NCBI RefSeq assembly: GCF_003315345.1
Contig: NZ_QNRO01000004.1
Location: forward strand, 1-64,000
Direction of reading: 5' to 3'
Length of the DNA: 64,000 nucleotides
Source: Marinobacter pelagius
GTDB taxonomy: Bacteria > Pseudomonadota > Gammaproteobacteria > Pseudomonadales > Oleiphilaceae
Translations under genes and position numbers: made by a program
The notes under the pieces: model-generated
What the model was told of the DNA's origin: nothing
Database searches by the model: none
Seen by the model: the letters and a program-made list of their open reading frames with translations, nothing else
Shown: positions 63,419 to 64,000 of the stretch, piece after piece
Numbering within the stretch: position 1 is the first letter of the stretch
Layout: every line of letters begins with the position of its first letter

Positions 63419-64000
63419 GACAGTACTCCCGAATTCAGAAAACGCCGGATCACCGGCAGCTGTTTCAACATGGCCTTGTCGACGATCCGCGGCAGGATAC
63501 CGTTGATCACCACAAAGAGTTTTTCCGGCCAGCCCAGGAACCGCCGGCGATCGTCGTTTTCCATCGCCTTGAGAATCTCGGCCGCGACTGCCTCGGGGGC
63601 ATCCATGGTGTTACCGAGCACCCGGTTCAGCTCGTTGACCTGTTCCGGGTTCATATCAGTTGCAGTGGCCCGGGGCGCGACATACAACACCTGCACCGGG
63701 GTATCCGCCAGCTCCCGGCGTAGCGCTTCGGTGAAGCCACGCAGCCCGAACTTGCTGGCGCAGTAGCCGGTATAGCCCGGGAAGCCGATGCTGCCGAAGG
63801 TGGAGCCGACAAACACCAGAGCCCCGTAGCCGTCCTTCTCGAACCTGGGCGCAAAATGCCGCGCCACCAGCATGGCCGAGCGCAGGTTCACGGTGAGCTG
63901 GGCATCCAGTTCACTGACGGCCATGGCTCCGAGAGCGGCAAAGCGGTTCTGACCGGCGCAGTGGATCACCCCATCGATATCCGGATAGGCCTCGCTCAGG
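63415..64000 (-). CDS. Short-chain dehydrogenase/reductase (partial, runs off window)
   Basis: C-terminal portion of an SDR. The open frame continues to the window edge (upstream residues LSEAYPDIDGVIHCAGQNR), so the true start and most of the Rossmann motif lie beyond position 64000. Visible are NNAG-like HCAGQNR, catalytic Ser in GSTFGS and YTGYCASKFG with the YxxxK pair. The substrate is unknown. A GTG at 63969 could be mistaken for a start but is internal. Confidence 0.85.
   Translation of the reverse strand, partial: LSEAYPDIDGVIHCAGQNRFAALGAMAVSELDAQLTVNLRSAMLVARHFAPRFEKDGYGALVFVGSTFGSIGFPGYTGYCASKFGLRGFTEALRRELADTPVQVLYVAPRATATDMNPEQVNELNRVLGNTMDAPEAVAAEILKAMENDDRRRFLGWPEKLFVVINGILPRIVDKAMLKQLPVIRRFLNSGVLS

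Overview
The window reads as a chromosomal segment of a marine, hydrocarbon-associated gammaproteobacterium, most likely Marinobacter or a close relative. I infer this from gene content and codon style, not from a marker gene. It is GC-rich, densely coding and mostly in compact operons. I see no rRNA, tRNA, insertion sequence, integrase or CRISPR array.

Layout. (1) 4-12136, minus strand: a complete phenol/catechol meta-cleavage operon in the classical order dmpKLMNOPQBCDEFGHI. It has a sigma-54 -24/-12 promoter at its head and is divergent from a DmpR/XylR-type activator (12503-14212). (2) 14398-21233, plus strand: directly behind the activator lies a second near-perfect sigma-54 promoter, preceded by three TTGATCAA-type dyads. 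It fronts an envelope operon: a YCF48-like lipoprotein, an MMPL/RND exporter, a DUF1302 protein and a DUF1329 protein. The promoter and the operator-like dyads suggest that the phenol activator also controls this envelope module. This is the most interesting proposal in the window. (3) 21308-28164: a membrane-anchored ABM protein, an eight-haem TPR cytochrome, an AraC regulator, and a porin-arylsulfatase pair. (4) 28171-33950: glutathione-dependent formaldehyde dehydrogenase, then cryptochrome-DASH, DUF6231, FAD oxidoreductase, DTW/TapT and a YkvA protein. (5) 33939-35355: an ammonium transporter with a sigma-54 promoter and two NtrC-like sites. (6) 35360-48697: an MFP-RND-ABC-FtsX-lipocalin export operon, a small ion channel and a second MFP-RND pair. 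(7) 48907-52527: an OprC/NosA-like copper TonB receptor, and gdhA with a perfect NtrC-type box over its promoter. (8) 52535-59277: a KaiC-like/PEP-pyruvate-binding fusion protein, a RegB/RegA redox two-component pair and a PAS-PAS-GGDEF-EAL protein. (9) 59289-64000, minus strand: a CbiM-like permease, SulP transporter, persulfide-dioxygenase-like MBL protein, periplasmic TPR protein and a partial SDR.

How the parts fit. Phenol is hydroxylated to catechol by DmpKLMNOP and cleaved by DmpB, whose iron centre is maintained by DmpQ. The ring-cleavage product then goes through DmpC/H/I or DmpD to 2-oxopent-4-enoate, and DmpE/G/F finish it to pyruvate and acetyl-CoA. The adjacent export/envelope operon may handle the hydrophobic substrate or the membrane stress it causes. 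Nitrogen control is readable at both amt (activator geometry) and gdhA (repressor geometry).
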